DNA of 64,000 bases from contig NZ_CP060822.1 of NCBI RefSeq assembly GCF_014489415.1, forward strand, positions 3,457,501 through 3,521,500, in the 5' to 3' direction. The notes beneath the pieces were generated by a model. The model had not been told where the DNA came from, did not search any database, and saw nothing but the letters and a program-made list of their open reading frames with translations. This DNA is from Cylindrospermopsis curvispora GIHE-G1. GTDB lineage: Bacteria > Cyanobacteriota > Cyanobacteriia > Cyanobacteriales > Nostocaceae. A program made the translations under genes and the position numbers. Positions 1 through 8,562 of the stretch are shown piece after piece. The stretch's first letter is position 1, and every line of letters begins with the position of its first letter.

Positions 1-2
1 AT

Positions 3-362
3 TGGATTAAGTCAATGGGACTATTTTTAGGAACTTGGCAAGGTACAAAAGAAGGCCGTACTGGCTATTGGTTGCGATGGTGGGATAAAACAGGTAATTT
101 GTTACCTTGGTCCTTAGAACTGATTGAACAGGAACGTCAACGAGCAGAACAGGAACGTCAACGAGCAGAACAGGAACATCAACGAGCAGAGCAGGAACGT
201 CAACGAGCAGAACAAGAACATCAACGAGCAGAACAGGAACGTCAACGAGCAGAACAAGAACATCAACGAGCAGAACAGGAACATCAGGAAAAAGAAAGGT
301 TAATAGCTTATTTGCGATCGCAGGGAGTTGATCCTAATAATTTACCTAATCATGCTGGGTAA
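3..362 (+). CDS. Uma2-family protein, C-terminal part (5' end outside window)
   Basis: The reading frame is open from the first bases of the window, and the encoded residues from WIKSMGLFLGTWQ onward match the C-terminal third of the next gene almost exactly. This is therefore the tail of a tandem paralogue whose start lies upstream of the window, not a gene starting at the internal ATG at 15. The visible part holds the end of the Uma2 (DUF820, PD-(D/E)xK-like) fold and then a charged coiled coil of about eight EQERQRA/EQEHQRA heptads, ending RLIAYLRSQGVDPNNLPNHAG. The downstream neighbour has only five heptads. The function of cyanobacterial Uma2 proteins is not established; a nuclease role is inferred from the fold. 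Confidence 0.8.
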   Translation, partial: WIKSMGLFLGTWQGTKEGRTGYWLRWWDKTGNLLPWSLELIEQERQRAEQERQRAEQEHQRAEQERQRAEQEHQRAEQERQRAEQEHQRAEQEHQEKERLIAYLRSQGVDPNNLPNHAG

Positions 363-377
363 ATTAGCTATGTAAAT

Positions 378-412
378 GTAGGTTAGGTTTCATACTTCAA
401 CTGACCCACTTA
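378..412. repeat. Partial copy of the ~120-bp dispersed repeat
   Basis: It carries the right-hand part of the repeat (GGTTTCATACTTCAAC, then CCCACTTA), joined directly to the shared Uma2 3' sequence. The second Uma2 copy instead continues into a psbA tail at the same point, so this is a recombination joint. Confidence 0.55.
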
Positions 413-455
413 AATAGATGATAGAATAGAAATAAATCGAGCAAAGGTAACTTTT

Positions 456-1277
456 ATGGCAACCCTACTCAGTGAAAGTAAATCACAGACGGGACTGGTT
501 ATCTCATGGGAAGCGTTACCCGATGATTTTCAACTAGAGGATGAACCAGTGGACAATACAGGACAACCACTTTTAGCAGGTGCTTTATGTGAAAGTTTAG
601 AAATCAGTGGTTTTATTGAACCACAGATGTTAATAGCTGTTAATTTTGCTTTATGTGCCACATTAAATGCTCAATTTATTGCCAAAGCACCAGATTGGCT
701 ATATATACCTTCAGTTAAAGAAATATTGCCAGGACGCAAAAGCTATACACCCCATTTAGAAGGGGATATACCAGCTGTGGTTATGGAATTTTTGTCAGAT
801 AAAGAGGGCGGAGAATACTCATTTAAACGTACCTATCCGCCGGGAAAATGGTTTTTTTATGAACAGATATTACAAGTTCCTATTTATATAATTTTTGATC
901 CAGATGGAGGATTAATAGAATATTATCAACTGGAAAATGAACGTTACGAACTAAAGCAACCAGACGAAAATGGTCGTCATTGGATTAAGTCAATGGGACT
1001 ATTTTTAGGAACTTGGCAAGGTACAAAAGAAGGCCGTACTGGCTATTGGTTGCGATGGTGGGATAAAACAGGTAATTTGTTACCTTGGTCCTTAGAACTG
1101 ATTGAACAGGAACGTCAACGAGCAGAGCAGGAACGTCAACGAGCAGAACAGGAACGTCAACGAGCAGAGCAGGAACATCAACGAGCAGAGCAGGAACGTC
1201 AGGAAAAAGAAAGGTTAATAGCTTATTTGCGATCGCAAGGAATTGATCCTCATAATTTACCTAATCATGCTGGGTAA
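456..1277 (+). CDS. Uma2 family endonuclease-like protein with C-terminal heptad repeats
   Basis: A 273-residue protein. Residues about 20-190 have the Uma2/DUF820 pattern, with the expected acidic positions in APDWLYIPSV and PAVVMEFLSD, characteristic of a PD-(D/E)xK-like restriction-endonuclease fold. Residues about 215-255 form a coiled coil of five EQERQRA-type heptads encoded by 21-bp DNA repeats. The last ~115 residues are nearly identical to the partial gene just upstream, so the two are recent tandem duplicates differing mainly in heptad number. Uma2 genes are abundant in cyanobacteria and often lie near repeats; their role is unproven. The ATG follows an AT-rich stretch with a weak AAAGGTAAC ribosome site. 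Confidence 0.85.
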   Translation: MATLLSESKSQTGLVISWEALPDDFQLEDEPVDNTGQPLLAGALCESLEISGFIEPQMLIAVNFALCATLNAQFIAKAPDWLYIPSVKEILPGRKSYTPHLEGDIPAVVMEFLSDKEGGEYSFKRTYPPGKWFFYEQILQVPIYIIFDPDGGLIEYYQLENERYELKQPDENGRHWIKSMGLFLGTWQGTKEGRTGYWLRWWDKTGNLLPWSLELIEQERQRAEQERQRAEQERQRAEQEHQRAEQERQEKERLIAYLRSQGIDPHNLPNHAG

Positions 1278-1292
1278 ATTAGCTATGTAAAT

Positions 1293-1334
1293 GTAGCTCC
1301 TGTAGCATTGACTGCTCCCGCAATCAACGGTTAA
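1293..1334 (+). pseudogene. psbA 3'-end remnant (last 13 codons)
   Basis: In frame it reads [13 protein letters not shown] followed by a stop, identical to the C-terminus of the D1 protein encoded at 3357-4439. The remnant is attached to the 3' end of the Uma2 gene and followed by the same terminator as psbA. Nothing else of psbA remains here. Confidence 0.85.
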
Positions 1335-1361
1335 TAATTTAATAACCAATACTGGTAAATG

Positions 1362-1393
1362 AAAAGCTCCTCACCTGGTGCGGGGCTTTTTTT
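1362..1393 (+). terminator. Rho-independent terminator copied from psbA
   Basis: Stem AAAAGCTCC / GGGGCTTTT (one G-U pair) with inner CACC/GGTG pairing and a T-run. It is nearly the same as the terminator after psbA at 4459-4490. It can end transcription from the Uma2 gene. Confidence 0.8.
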
Positions 1394-1516
1394 ATGGCGT
1401 ATTATTTGAGTAATGCCATGAGTTGAGGGTGTTGGGTGCTGGATCCCTTATGAGTTCACCTATAGAGATTCTAGAATAAAATCGGTAAGGTTATTTTTTA
1501 AAAACTCCTTCTCACC

Positions 1517-3061
1517 ATGCCCAAACACTTTAACACTGCTGGACCATGTAAAGCTAATATCCACTATATGCTCTCCCCCACTGCTCGCCTACCGGATTTG
1601 AAAGCGCTAATTGATGGAGAAAATTACTTTATCATTCATGCACCGCGACAAGTAGGCAAAACCACGGCTATGATAGCTCTAGCTCAAGAATTGACTGATA
1701 GTGGGGAATACACCGCCATCATGCTCTCTGTGGAAGTAGGAGCAGGGTTTTCCCATAATCCCCAGCAAGCGGAGCAGGTTATTTTGGAAGAATGGAAACA
1801 GGCGATCAAATTTTACTTACCCAAAGAACTGCAACCATCCTATTGGCCAGAGCGTGGAGCAGACTCAGGAATAGGCAAAACTTTAAGTGAGTGGTCTGGC
1901 CAATCTCCAAGACCTCTTGTAATCTTTTTAGATGAAATAGATTCCCTAACAGATGAAGCTTTAATCTTTATTTTAAGACAATTACGTTCCGGTTTTCCCC
2001 GTCGTCCCCAGGGGTTTCCCCATTCGGTCGGATTAATTGGTATGCGGGATGTGCGGGACTATAAGGTTAAATCCGGTGGAAGTGAAAGACTTAATACCTC
2101 CAGTCCCTTCAATATCAAGGCTGAATCCTTAACTTTAAGTAATTTTACTTTATCAGAAGTGGAAGAACTTTACTTACAACATACGCAGGCTACGGGACAG
2201 GTGTTTACCACAGAAGGAATTCAACAGTCATTTTATTTAACCGATGGACAACCGTGGTTAGTCAACGCCCTAGCTCGTCAAGCTACCCAGGTTTTGGTGA
2301 AAGATCTAACCCAACCCATTACCGCTGAGGTGATTAACCAGGCTAAGGAAAATCTCATTCAGCGCCAGGATACCCATTTAGATAGTTTGGCAGAAAGATT
2401 ACGGGAAGAGCGGGTCAAAACCATTATTGAACCAATTTTAGCAGGTGAAGATTTACCTGATGTACCCCAGGATGATATTCGTTATGTCCTGGATTTAGGA
2501 CTGTGTCGAGACCGGGGACATGGCTTAGAAATTGCCAATCCAATTTATCAGGAAGTTCTACCTTTGGTGTTGAGTTACACAACCAGGGTTTCCATTGGAG
2601 TTATTGAACCTCGTTGGCTAAATGAACAGGGGGAACTATTACCCGATGAATTATTGGAAGCATTTCTGGAGTTTTGGCGACAACATGGGGAACCACTACT
2701 CAAAAGTGCGCCCTATCATGAGATTGCTCCCCATTTAGTGTTAATGGCATTTTTACATCGGGTGGTAAATGGTGGTGGTACGTTAGAACGGGAATATGCC
2801 ATTGGTTCTGGAAGGATGGATATTTGTTTACGCTATGGCAAAGTGGTGATGGGCATAGAGTTAAAGGTGCGGAAAGAAAAGTTAGATCCGCTAACCCAGG
2901 GTTTGATTCAATTGGATAAATATCTGGATGGTTTAGGATTGGATACAGGTTGGTTAGTGATTTTCGATCGCCGTCCTGGATTACCACCCATGGGAGAGAG
3001 AATTAGTACGGAGGAAGCTATTAGTCCAGGGGGACGCACTATTACCGTTATTCGTAGTTAG
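1517..3061 (+). CDS. AAA ATPase fused to a PD-(D/E)xK nuclease-like domain
   Basis: A 514-residue protein. Residues 41-50 (HAPRQVGKTT) are a Walker A motif and LVIFLDEID near residue 139 is Walker B, placing the N-terminal ~300 residues with the AAA/STAND-like ATPases. The C-terminal ~120 residues carry GRMDI near 434 and IELKV near 448, the D...ExK core of a PD-(D/E)xK nuclease. The family is common and multicopy in cyanobacteria with no settled function; DNA processing in defence or mobile-element biology is inference. A truncated second copy lies at 5526-5729, and shorter fragments lie at 12148-12222 and 39403-39511. The ~85 bp before the ATG are also duplicated before the truncated copy. 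The gene follows the psbA-tail terminator. Confidence 0.85.
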   Translation: MPKHFNTAGPCKANIHYMLSPTARLPDLKALIDGENYFIIHAPRQVGKTTAMIALAQELTDSGEYTAIMLSVEVGAGFSHNPQQAEQVILEEWKQAIKFYLPKELQPSYWPERGADSGIGKTLSEWSGQSPRPLVIFLDEIDSLTDEALIFILRQLRSGFPRRPQGFPHSVGLIGMRDVRDYKVKSGGSERLNTSSPFNIKAESLTLSNFTLSEVEELYLQHTQATGQVFTTEGIQQSFYLTDGQPWLVNALARQATQVLVKDLTQPITAEVINQAKENLIQRQDTHLDSLAERLREERVKTIIEPILAGEDLPDVPQDDIRYVLDLGLCRDRGHGLEIANPIYQEVLPLVLSYTTRVSIGVIEPRWLNEQGELLPDELLEAFLEFWRQHGEPLLKSAPYHEIAPHLVLMAFLHRVVNGGGTLEREYAIGSGRMDICLRYGKVVMGIELKVRKEKLDPLTQGLIQLDKYLDGLGLDTGWLVIFDRRPGLPPMGERISTEEAISPGGRTITVIRS

Positions 3062-3259
3062 GGCGATTGCGAAGCACTCCCTATGGGAGATCGCCATTGT
3101 TGTTTAAATCATTTATGTTGGGTTTCCTAGCGTCAACCCAACCTATAAACTTAAAAACTCGTCTATATACATATAAAATACTTACAGGAGGCGAAAACCC
3201 CCACCACATATAGGAAAATCCCTAATTGGCAAAATTATTAAAAATTTTGTAAAAACCCC

Positions 3260-3288
3260 TTTACAAAACTAAATATTTGTCTTAACAT
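3260..3288 (+). promoter_or_regulatory. Possible psbA promoter
   Basis: TTTACA, a 17-base spacer and TAACAT lie about 70 bases before the psbA start, a reasonable sigma-70-type arrangement. The -10 match is partial, and other elements in this AT-rich leader could serve instead. The 3062-3259 stretch holds HIP1-like and TTGGGTTT...AACCCAA hairpin repeats. Confidence 0.35.
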
Positions 3289-3356
3289 AAGTTCATAAGG
3301 TAGAAACACCTACCGGAACATACATAAATCTCTCGTAAAACCGCAATTATAAAACC

Positions 3357-4439
3357 ATGACCACTGCCATTCAACAGCGCCAAAGCGCCAACGTATGGGA
3401 TCGCTTCTGTGAGTTTATCACCAGCACCAACAACCGCCTTTACATTGGTTGGTTCGGGGTGTTAATGATCCCCACCCTTCTCGCAGCTACCACTTGCTTC
3501 ATCATCGCTTTTATTGCTGCTCCCCCCGTAGACATCGACGGTATTCGCGAACCCGTAGCTGGTTCCTTGATGTATGGTAACAACATCATCTCCGGTGCTG
3601 TGGTTCCCTCCTCCAACGCCATTGGCTTGCACTTCTACCCCATTTGGGAAGCTGCATCCTTGGATGAATGGTTATACAACGGTGGTCCTTACCAACTAGT
3701 AATTTTCCACTTCTTGATTGGTGTAGCCTGCTACCTAGGTCGTGAATGGGAATTATCCTTCCGTTTAGGCATGCGTCCTTGGATTTGCGTAGCATTCTCC
3801 GCTCCCTTGGCAGCAGCTACCGCAGTATTCTTAATCTACCCCATCGGACAAGGTTCATTCTCTGATGGTATGCCCTTAGGTATCTCTGGAACCTTCAACT
3901 TCATGATTGTGTTCCAAGCAGAGCATAACATCCTCATGCACCCCTTCCACATGTTAGGAGTAGCAGGTGTATTTGGTGGTAGCTTGTTCAGCGCTATGCA
4001 CGGTTCCTTGGTAACATCTTCCTTAGTAAGAGAAACAACTGAAACCGAGTCTCAGAACTATGGTTACAAGTTCGGACAAGAGGAAGAAACCTACAACATC
4101 GTAGCAGCACACGGTTACTTCGGTCGCTTGATATTCCAATATGCTTCATTCAACAACAGCCGTTCACTACACTTCTTCTTGGCAGCATGGCCAGTAGTGG
4201 GAATCTGGTTTACAGCACTGGGTGTAAGCACCATGGCATTCAACCTGAATGGATTCAACTTCAACCAATCCATCATTGATTCTCAAGGTCGTGTAATCGG
4301 TACATGGGCGGATGTAATTAACCGCGCTAACCTGGGTATGGAAGTAATGCACGAGCGTAACGCCCATAACTTCCCCTTAGACCTAGCTGCTGGTGAAGTA
4401 GCTCCTGTAGCGTTAACCGCCCCCGCAATCAACGGTTAA
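3357..4439 (+). CDS. psbA: Photosystem II reaction-centre protein D1
   Basis: A full-length 360-residue D1, which with D2 binds P680, pheophytin, QB and the Mn4CaO5 cluster in the thylakoid membrane. Functional residues are all in place: Tyr161 (YZ), Asp170, Glu189, His190, His198 (P680), His215 (iron), and the C-terminal [13 protein letters not shown] segment with His332, Glu333, Asp342 and cleavage after Ala344. Residue 130 is Glu, the form usually linked to high-light or stress-type D1 in cyanobacteria; this points to an inducible copy, although expression cannot be read from sequence. There is no strong ribosome site before the ATG. A strong hairpin terminator follows. Remnants of other psbA copies occur at 1293-1334 and 62911-63049. 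Confidence 0.98.
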   Translation: MTTAIQQRQSANVWDRFCEFITSTNNRLYIGWFGVLMIPTLLAATTCFIIAFIAAPPVDIDGIREPVAGSLMYGNNIISGAVVPSSNAIGLHFYPIWEAASLDEWLYNGGPYQLVIFHFLIGVACYLGREWELSFRLGMRPWICVAFSAPLAAATAVFLIYPIGQGSFSDGMPLGISGTFNFMIVFQAEHNILMHPFHMLGVAGVFGGSLFSAMHGSLVTSSLVRETTETESQNYGYKFGQEEETYNIVAAHGYFGRLIFQYASFNNSRSLHFFLAAWPVVGIWFTALGVSTMAFNLNGFNFNQSIIDSQGRVIGTWADVINRANLGMEVMHERNAHNFPLDLAAGEVAPVALTAPAING

Positions 4440-4458
4440 TAATCAATACTGGTAAATG

Positions 4459-4490
4459 AAAAGCTCCTCACCTGGTGGGGGGCTTTTTTT
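4459..4490 (+). terminator. psbA Rho-independent terminator
   Basis: Stem AAAAGCTCC / GGGGGCTTTT with inner CACC/GGTG pairing, followed by seven T, starting about 20 bases after the psbA stop. Confidence 0.9.
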
Positions 4491-4577
4491 ATTGGTTTAT
4501 TAGCCAATGTTGCTCTTTTGTGGGTAAGAAAAATCATGTATAATTTATCCCGATGATTTGGTTATAGATTTAAAACA

Positions 4578-5079
4578 ATGAAAAGATTTCTCACCTTAGC
4601 CCTGATATTGACTTTATTTCTTGTTTCCTCTTTAAGCCTTAGCACTAGTGCTAGTTATGCTTATAGCCAGACTGATTTAGACAGACTTCAGGTCAAAATT
4701 TAGGAAAAATTGTATAGAATGTGATCTTACAGGTGCTAACCTCAGAAATGCTGACCTCGACAGTGCTAACCTTGACCGTGCTGACCTCACGGGTGCCGAC
4801 CTCAGAAATGCTGCACTCAGAAACGCTGACCTCAGGCTTGCCAACCTCGACGATGCTGACCTTGAAGGTGCTGACCTCGAAGGTGCTAACCTCGAAGCTG
4901 CTCACCTCTGGCATGCTAGGCTTAGGTGTGCTGACCTCAAAGGTGCTAACCTCGTAGATGCTGACCTCGAAGGTGCTGACCTCGAAGGTGCTGACCTCGA
5001 AGGTGCTGACCTCGAAGCTGCTAACCTCACGGGTACTAACATCACGGGTGCTAACATCACATGCGATCGCACATTCTGA
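4578..5079 (+). pseudogene. Secreted pentapeptide-repeat protein, frameshifted
   Basis: The ATG at 4578 opens a 41-codon frame encoding a signal peptide (MKRFLTLALILTLFLVSS...ASYAYS) that stops at 4701-4703. In another frame, open from 4681, the sequence continues CIECDLTGANLRNADL and then about 24 tandem A(D/N)Lxx pentapeptides up to a TGA at 5077-5079. Intact cyanobacterial relatives join exactly such a signal peptide, a short linker and a C..CDL start of the repeats, so a single-base indel between 4681 and 4703 has split the gene. Recoding or a sequencing error would be alternatives. Intact proteins of this type form a right-handed quadrilateral beta-helix; the function is unknown. Confidence 0.75.
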
Positions 5080-5240
5080 TGATTTACGGTCAATTTACGC
5101 ACCAAAGGGTCAACTCCCATTCCTGGGGGGTTGAGAACAATGGGGTATTGAGATCTCTGTCTTGGGTGTGTCCATATTCAAGACAAACTTAAACTAGTTC
5201 TTTTAGTCTTGACCTTCATAATTAAGGAATAGGTATATAA

Positions 5241-5264
5241 ATGACGGAAAACGTTTTCCGTCAT
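5241..5264. promoter_or_regulatory. 24-bp perfect palindrome
   Basis: ATGACGGAAAAC followed immediately by its exact reverse complement. There is no loop and no T-run, so it looks more like a binding site for a dimeric protein or a recombination/transposon end than a terminator. It lies in a 446-bp region without genes, between the pentapeptide pseudogene and the truncated ATPase gene. Confidence 0.5.
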
Positions 5265-5351
5265 CTGACAATCCACTTATTCCAAGGGGATAGGAATGAA
5301 AGGGGCGATCGCATAATTCTCAAAGACCAAATCATTATTTTGTGGTCTGAC

Positions 5352-5419
5352 TAAGTGGGTCGGTGGAATTAAATATAAGATGAACGTAGGTTGGGTTTCG
5401 TTACTCGACCCAACCTACA
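5352..5419. repeat. Dispersed repeat, partial, reverse orientation
   Basis: Begins TAAGTGGGTCGGTGGAATTA and ends in the GGGTTTCGTTACTCGACCC part. It is preceded by the same ~45-bp stretch (CAAAGACCAAATCATTATTT, then a TGGTCT arm) that precedes the copy at 7891-7979. Confidence 0.75.
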
Positions 5420-5525
5420 AAAGCTGGTTTCAATGAAGATCCCTTATGAGTTCGTCCATAGAACTTCTAGAATAAAATCGGTAAGGTTATTTTTTAAGGT
5501 TATTTTTTAAAAACTCCTTCTCACC

Positions 5526-5729
5526 ATGCCCAAACACTTTAATACTGCTGGACCTTGCCAATCTGATATCCACTATATGCTCTCTTCCGCAGGGCGACTA
5601 CCTCAATTGAAAGCATTAATTGATGGACGCAATTACTTTATCATTCACGCACCACGACAAGTGGGCAAAACCACTGCTATGATATCCTTAGCCCAACAAT
5701 TAACTGATAGTGGGGAATATACAGCGTGA
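5526..5729 (+). pseudogene. Truncated second copy of the ATPase/nuclease gene
   Basis: The first 67 codons match the 514-residue protein at 1517-3061, including the Walker A motif HAPRQVGKTT, and the upstream ~85 bp are also duplicated. The frame is cut at the point where a copy of the dispersed repeat begins (5727), giving a premature TGA. The remaining ~85% of the gene is missing. Confidence 0.85.
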
Positions 5730-5823
5730 GTGGAATTAAACGCAAGATGAACGTAGGTTGGGTTGAGGAACGAAACCCAACGTCCCCATGGGCATCCTAC
5801 AAATAATTGTGCCTCCCTACTTA
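5727..5823. repeat. Dispersed repeat at the truncation point of the ATPase copy
   Basis: Reverse orientation, with GAATTAAACGCAAGATGAAC at the start and ATTGTGCCTCCCTACTTA at the end. Its left edge coincides with the breakpoint of the truncated ATPase gene. Confidence 0.8.
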
Positions 5824-5878
5824 AACCGAATTGGAGAAGCTTTGGGAATTAATTTCCAAAGCTGTGCAGTCGGTTTAA
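5821..5878 (-). terminator. Long imperfect hairpin downstream of the 164-residue membrane protein gene
   Basis: Perfect outer arms TTAAACCGA / TCGGTTTAA and inner arms AGCTTTGG / CCAAAGCT. It lies 45 bp beyond the stop of the minus-strand gene at 5923-6417, so it may serve as its terminator or 3' stabiliser. It could instead be a palindromic repeat. Confidence 0.45.
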
Positions 5879-5922
5879 AACCTACTTGAGCTTTGATCTA
5901 CGGAATTCATTCCCTGGCTCAT

Positions 5923-6417
5923 CTATGGCTGAATAATAACATCAATTATTATCAATCCAAATAGATAAATTAACGATAAACAAATAGTAGAAAATGCGTT
6001 CCTGCTATGGGGACACCTACCAAAAGTTTTATATTGATAGTACCGGGAGAAAACAAAACATTGTGCAGCAAAAATATTAATCACTAATGCAGAAGAATAA
6101 AGATACAGCTCTGAAAAAGGGTAGATTAAAGTTATTAGATTAATCGTGCTAATACAAATTAGGTAATCCCTTGCTAACCTTGTTTGCACAAAGGCAAATA
6201 TGGCAAACAGGAATGCATACCAAGAAAACATAAATGTAAATTTACGTTTGAGGTTTTCAGGTGCATTATCAAAAGTAGAAGTTCTTGCTGGAGAATAACA
6301 TAATGTAGGTAACCAATCAACTAAAGGTTTTATAGGTTCTATATAACCTTTTTCTATCATTTCATCTAATACTTCAAACCTTCTTTGCATTTCTAGGCTG
6401 ACGTTTTCAAAACTCAT
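5923..6417 (-). CDS. Small multi-pass membrane protein, unknown function
   Basis: 164 residues. The N-terminal ~60 are soluble and charged (MSFENVSLEMQRRFEVLDEM); three to four hydrophobic segments follow at about 62-80, 85-105, 108-125 and 143-162. The start is well supported by an AGGAG ribosome site about ten bases upstream. No family was recognised. It is the last of three minus-strand genes whose other two products carry signal peptides, so a cell-envelope role is possible but not shown. Confidence 0.7.
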   Translation of the reverse strand: MSFENVSLEMQRRFEVLDEMIEKGYIEPIKPLVDWLPTLCYSPARTSTFDNAPENLKRKFTFMFSWYAFLFAIFAFVQTRLARDYLICISTINLITLIYPFSELYLYSSALVINIFAAQCFVFSRYYQYKTFGRCPHSRNAFSTICLSLIYLFGLIIIDVIIQP

Positions 6418-6510
6418 GGTAGTTATCTCCTAATATATACTGCTTCTGTGGATAAATTTTTAACCTATTTTGACAGTAAGTCAGGGAATGAAATCCCCAA
6501 CTCACTTTCA

Positions 6511-7032
6511 TTAGGGATTGCTTAATAGTTCTAAGTTTTTGATTAAACCATTTAACAATTCCATAAAACTAAGATTCCCTTGGGCCTCAAATAAACCAGA
6601 AGCCTTTCTTAAATCGCTAATAGCAGTTACTGGACTATTTAAAAGCATAAAGCAAAATCCACGAAACACATATACATAAGGGAAGTTAGAATCCATACCG
6701 ATGAATGTGTCAAAATCAGTTTTAGCTGCTTGGATTCTACCTAGATTCATATAGGTTAATCCTCTAGCAAGATATAGACAAGGATTATTTGGTGATCCCT
6801 TTAAAGTCCTATTTAAATATCTGAGAGTTGCTTTGTCACTGTCAAAGTTCAAATTATTGAAACATTCAACCAATTTTATATTCCTAGGAATCGTGAATTC
6901 AGGAAACGCATTAGGTATCTCACTCACTCTTTGTGTCCCATACTCTTGGTTTTGAGCAAATGCTTTAGAGTTAATCCCTATGGTAGCCACAATCATCCCT
7001 ACAGACACTAATCTTTTAATGTTCATTCTCAT
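6511..7032 (-). CDS. Exported TPR-like protein
   Basis: 173 residues. The signal peptide is MNIKRLVSVGMIVATIGINSKAFAQ, with cleavage likely after AFA. The body holds two to three TPR-like helical pairs (NPCLYLARGLTYMNLGRIQA; YVYVFRGFCFMLLNSPVTA). It resembles the plus-strand gene at 8563-9102 in layout and in the YVxRGxxFxML motif, so the two look like divergent paralogues. The second ATG (7026) has AGG spaced eight bases upstream and is the more likely start. TPR proteins mediate protein contacts; the partner is unknown. Confidence 0.75.
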   Translation of the reverse strand: MRMNIKRLVSVGMIVATIGINSKAFAQNQEYGTQRVSEIPNAFPEFTIPRNIKLVECFNNLNFDSDKATLRYLNRTLKGSPNNPCLYLARGLTYMNLGRIQAAKTDFDTFIGMDSNFPYVYVFRGFCFMLLNSPVTAISDLRKASGLFEAQGNLSFMELLNGLIKNLELLSNP

Positions 7033-7166
7033 AACCTAAAATTTCATTAGTGTTATTAGGTATCTCCAACACATTTTTTCCAAAATTAGAAAATCCAGCT
7101 TGGTGTTAGAGATATCTAATGGTTATTCGCTTTTAAAACCCCACTTTTTTAGTCCTCAAACAAATA

Positions 7167-7697
7167 TTAATCCTCAACTATATCCCTAAAGAAGGAGGTA
7201 GTAGCTTTTTCCCACCAGTTAAAACTATCCTCTAAATTTTTCCTGGATACACCATAATCTATGTTCACTACCATTTCCAAACAGGGATCCCCTTCTTCAT
7301 CTAAATATCCCTTGCCATATCTTGTATCAGCATTCCATTTATTAATCTCAAGCAATGTTCTAGATATATTATCTTTCCTCCTTTCCCATCCCGCATAAAA
7401 CAGTATATCATCGCAATCTTTACCGTCCACACATCCATAAAAGTAAATGATGTACTTGGTGTCTTTTATTGTCCCTGTAATCATTGGATCCCCTTGTCTA
7501 TCCTTTCCTATAGATGCAGGGCCATATTGCTTGGCTATACTTAGTATTGTATATGGCATAGTGGCATCAAGCAGCCCAGAACCAGAGCTAGTTTGTGCCA
7601 AAACGGGCGATAATTTAGGAATAAAGCAATCAGTGGTTAAAATTCCAGATACAGCAAGAGCGCAAGCAATAAAATTACGGGTTATGTACCTATTCAT
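7167..7697 (-). CDS. Exported YbjN-domain protein
   Basis: 176 residues with an N-terminal signal sequence (NFIACALAVSGILTTDCFIP...VLAQ). The mature part fits the YbjN family (described as sensory-transduction regulator-like): DILFYAGW..., SRTLLEINKWNADTRYGKGY, a glutamate-rich strand and a C-terminal helix NLEDSFNWWEKATTSFF. YbjN domains resemble type III secretion chaperones, but their role in cyanobacteria is undefined. The upstream ~70 bp and first ~50 codons are duplicated at 22.4-22.6 kb, where the copy is truncated. Confidence 0.75.
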   Translation of the reverse strand: MNRYITRNFIACALAVSGILTTDCFIPKLSPVLAQTSSGSGLLDATMPYTILSIAKQYGPASIGKDRQGDPMITGTIKDTKYIIYFYGCVDGKDCDDILFYAGWERRKDNISRTLLEINKWNADTRYGKGYLDEEGDPCLEMVVNIDYGVSRKNLEDSFNWWEKATTSFFRDIVED

Positions 7698-7890
7698 CAG
7701 AATTACACCTCTTTCTTGACCTCTAAATGGACATATGAAGAACCAGGTCTATTTTTTTCAGTAATCAGCATTTTTTAGACATAAATACAAATAATTGCGT
7801 TTAATTACTATTAAATGCTTCCATTGATACCCCTCAACTACAGGCGATCGCATAATTCTCAAAGACCAAATCATTATTTCGTGGTCTGAC

Positions 7891-7979
7891 TAAGTGGGTG
7901 GGTGGAATTAAATATAAGATGAACCTAGGTTGGGTTGAAGTATGAAACCCAACGCCCCCATCCTACAATTGTGCCTCCC
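7891..7979. repeat. Dispersed repeat, reverse orientation
   Basis: TAAGTGGGTGGGTGGAATTA at the left and ACAATTGTGCCTCCC at the right. The central GGGTTGAAGTATGAAACCC hairpin is present. The preceding ~45 bp are shared with the 5352 copy. Confidence 0.8.
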
Positions 7980-8052
7980 GACCTACATAGAAATTGCGCG
8001 CGGGTCTATATCAGTATATAAGCCGAATTATGCGACCATGCGAATTTGTAAG

Positions 8053-8168
8053 TAAGTGGGTGGAATTAAATATAAGATGAAGGTAGGTTGGGTTGAAGCA
8101 TGAAACCCAACACCCCCATGGGTATCGTTACTCGACCCATCCTACAAATAATTGTGCCTCTCTACTTA
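8053..8168. repeat. Dispersed repeat, near-complete, reverse orientation
   Basis: Both ends are present (TAAGTGGGTGGAATTAAATA ... CCTCTCTACTTA), with both central hairpins. The following 8169-8562 contains no convincing gene; an inverted repeat CGAAAATA/TATTTTCG with an 8-base loop lies at 8393-8416. Confidence 0.85.
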
Positions 8169-8562
8169 CTGGCATTCCATAAGATTATAGTCAGACGGTA
8201 GTCCGAAAATCTCTGAAAAATTTTTAAAAATTTCCTTCAAAAGTTTTCTACTCAGATCTATATAAATTTAGAAGTCAAAAATCACTGGGAATAACCTAGG
8301 TGAAAAAAAGGACTTACCCGGCAAAAACCTGATTTGCAACCTGGCACTGTCTGGGAATCTAGCTGTTGAGTTAGATAAATCCGGTCTGACTCCGAAAATA
8401 CGCCCGAATATTTTCGTCCAATTCTGCAAAATAGTCCTTCAAAAAGCGAAGAGCTAATAGAAGAAACCATGGGTGGGGAATAAACTCAAAAAAAAGTTGA
8501 GATTTTCAAAAAAACCACCCGCTAGAAACCGATAAGCTAATAGTTACCAGGAGATGTAAGAG

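Noticed and set aside
4902-5120. Minus-strand SAPSRSAPSRSAP-type frame
   Set aside because: Shadow of the pentapeptide-repeat codons.
8282-8470. 62-residue minus-strand frame
   Set aside because: No ribosome site, no recognisable pattern, and it lies in a stretch with inverted repeats; treated as non-coding.
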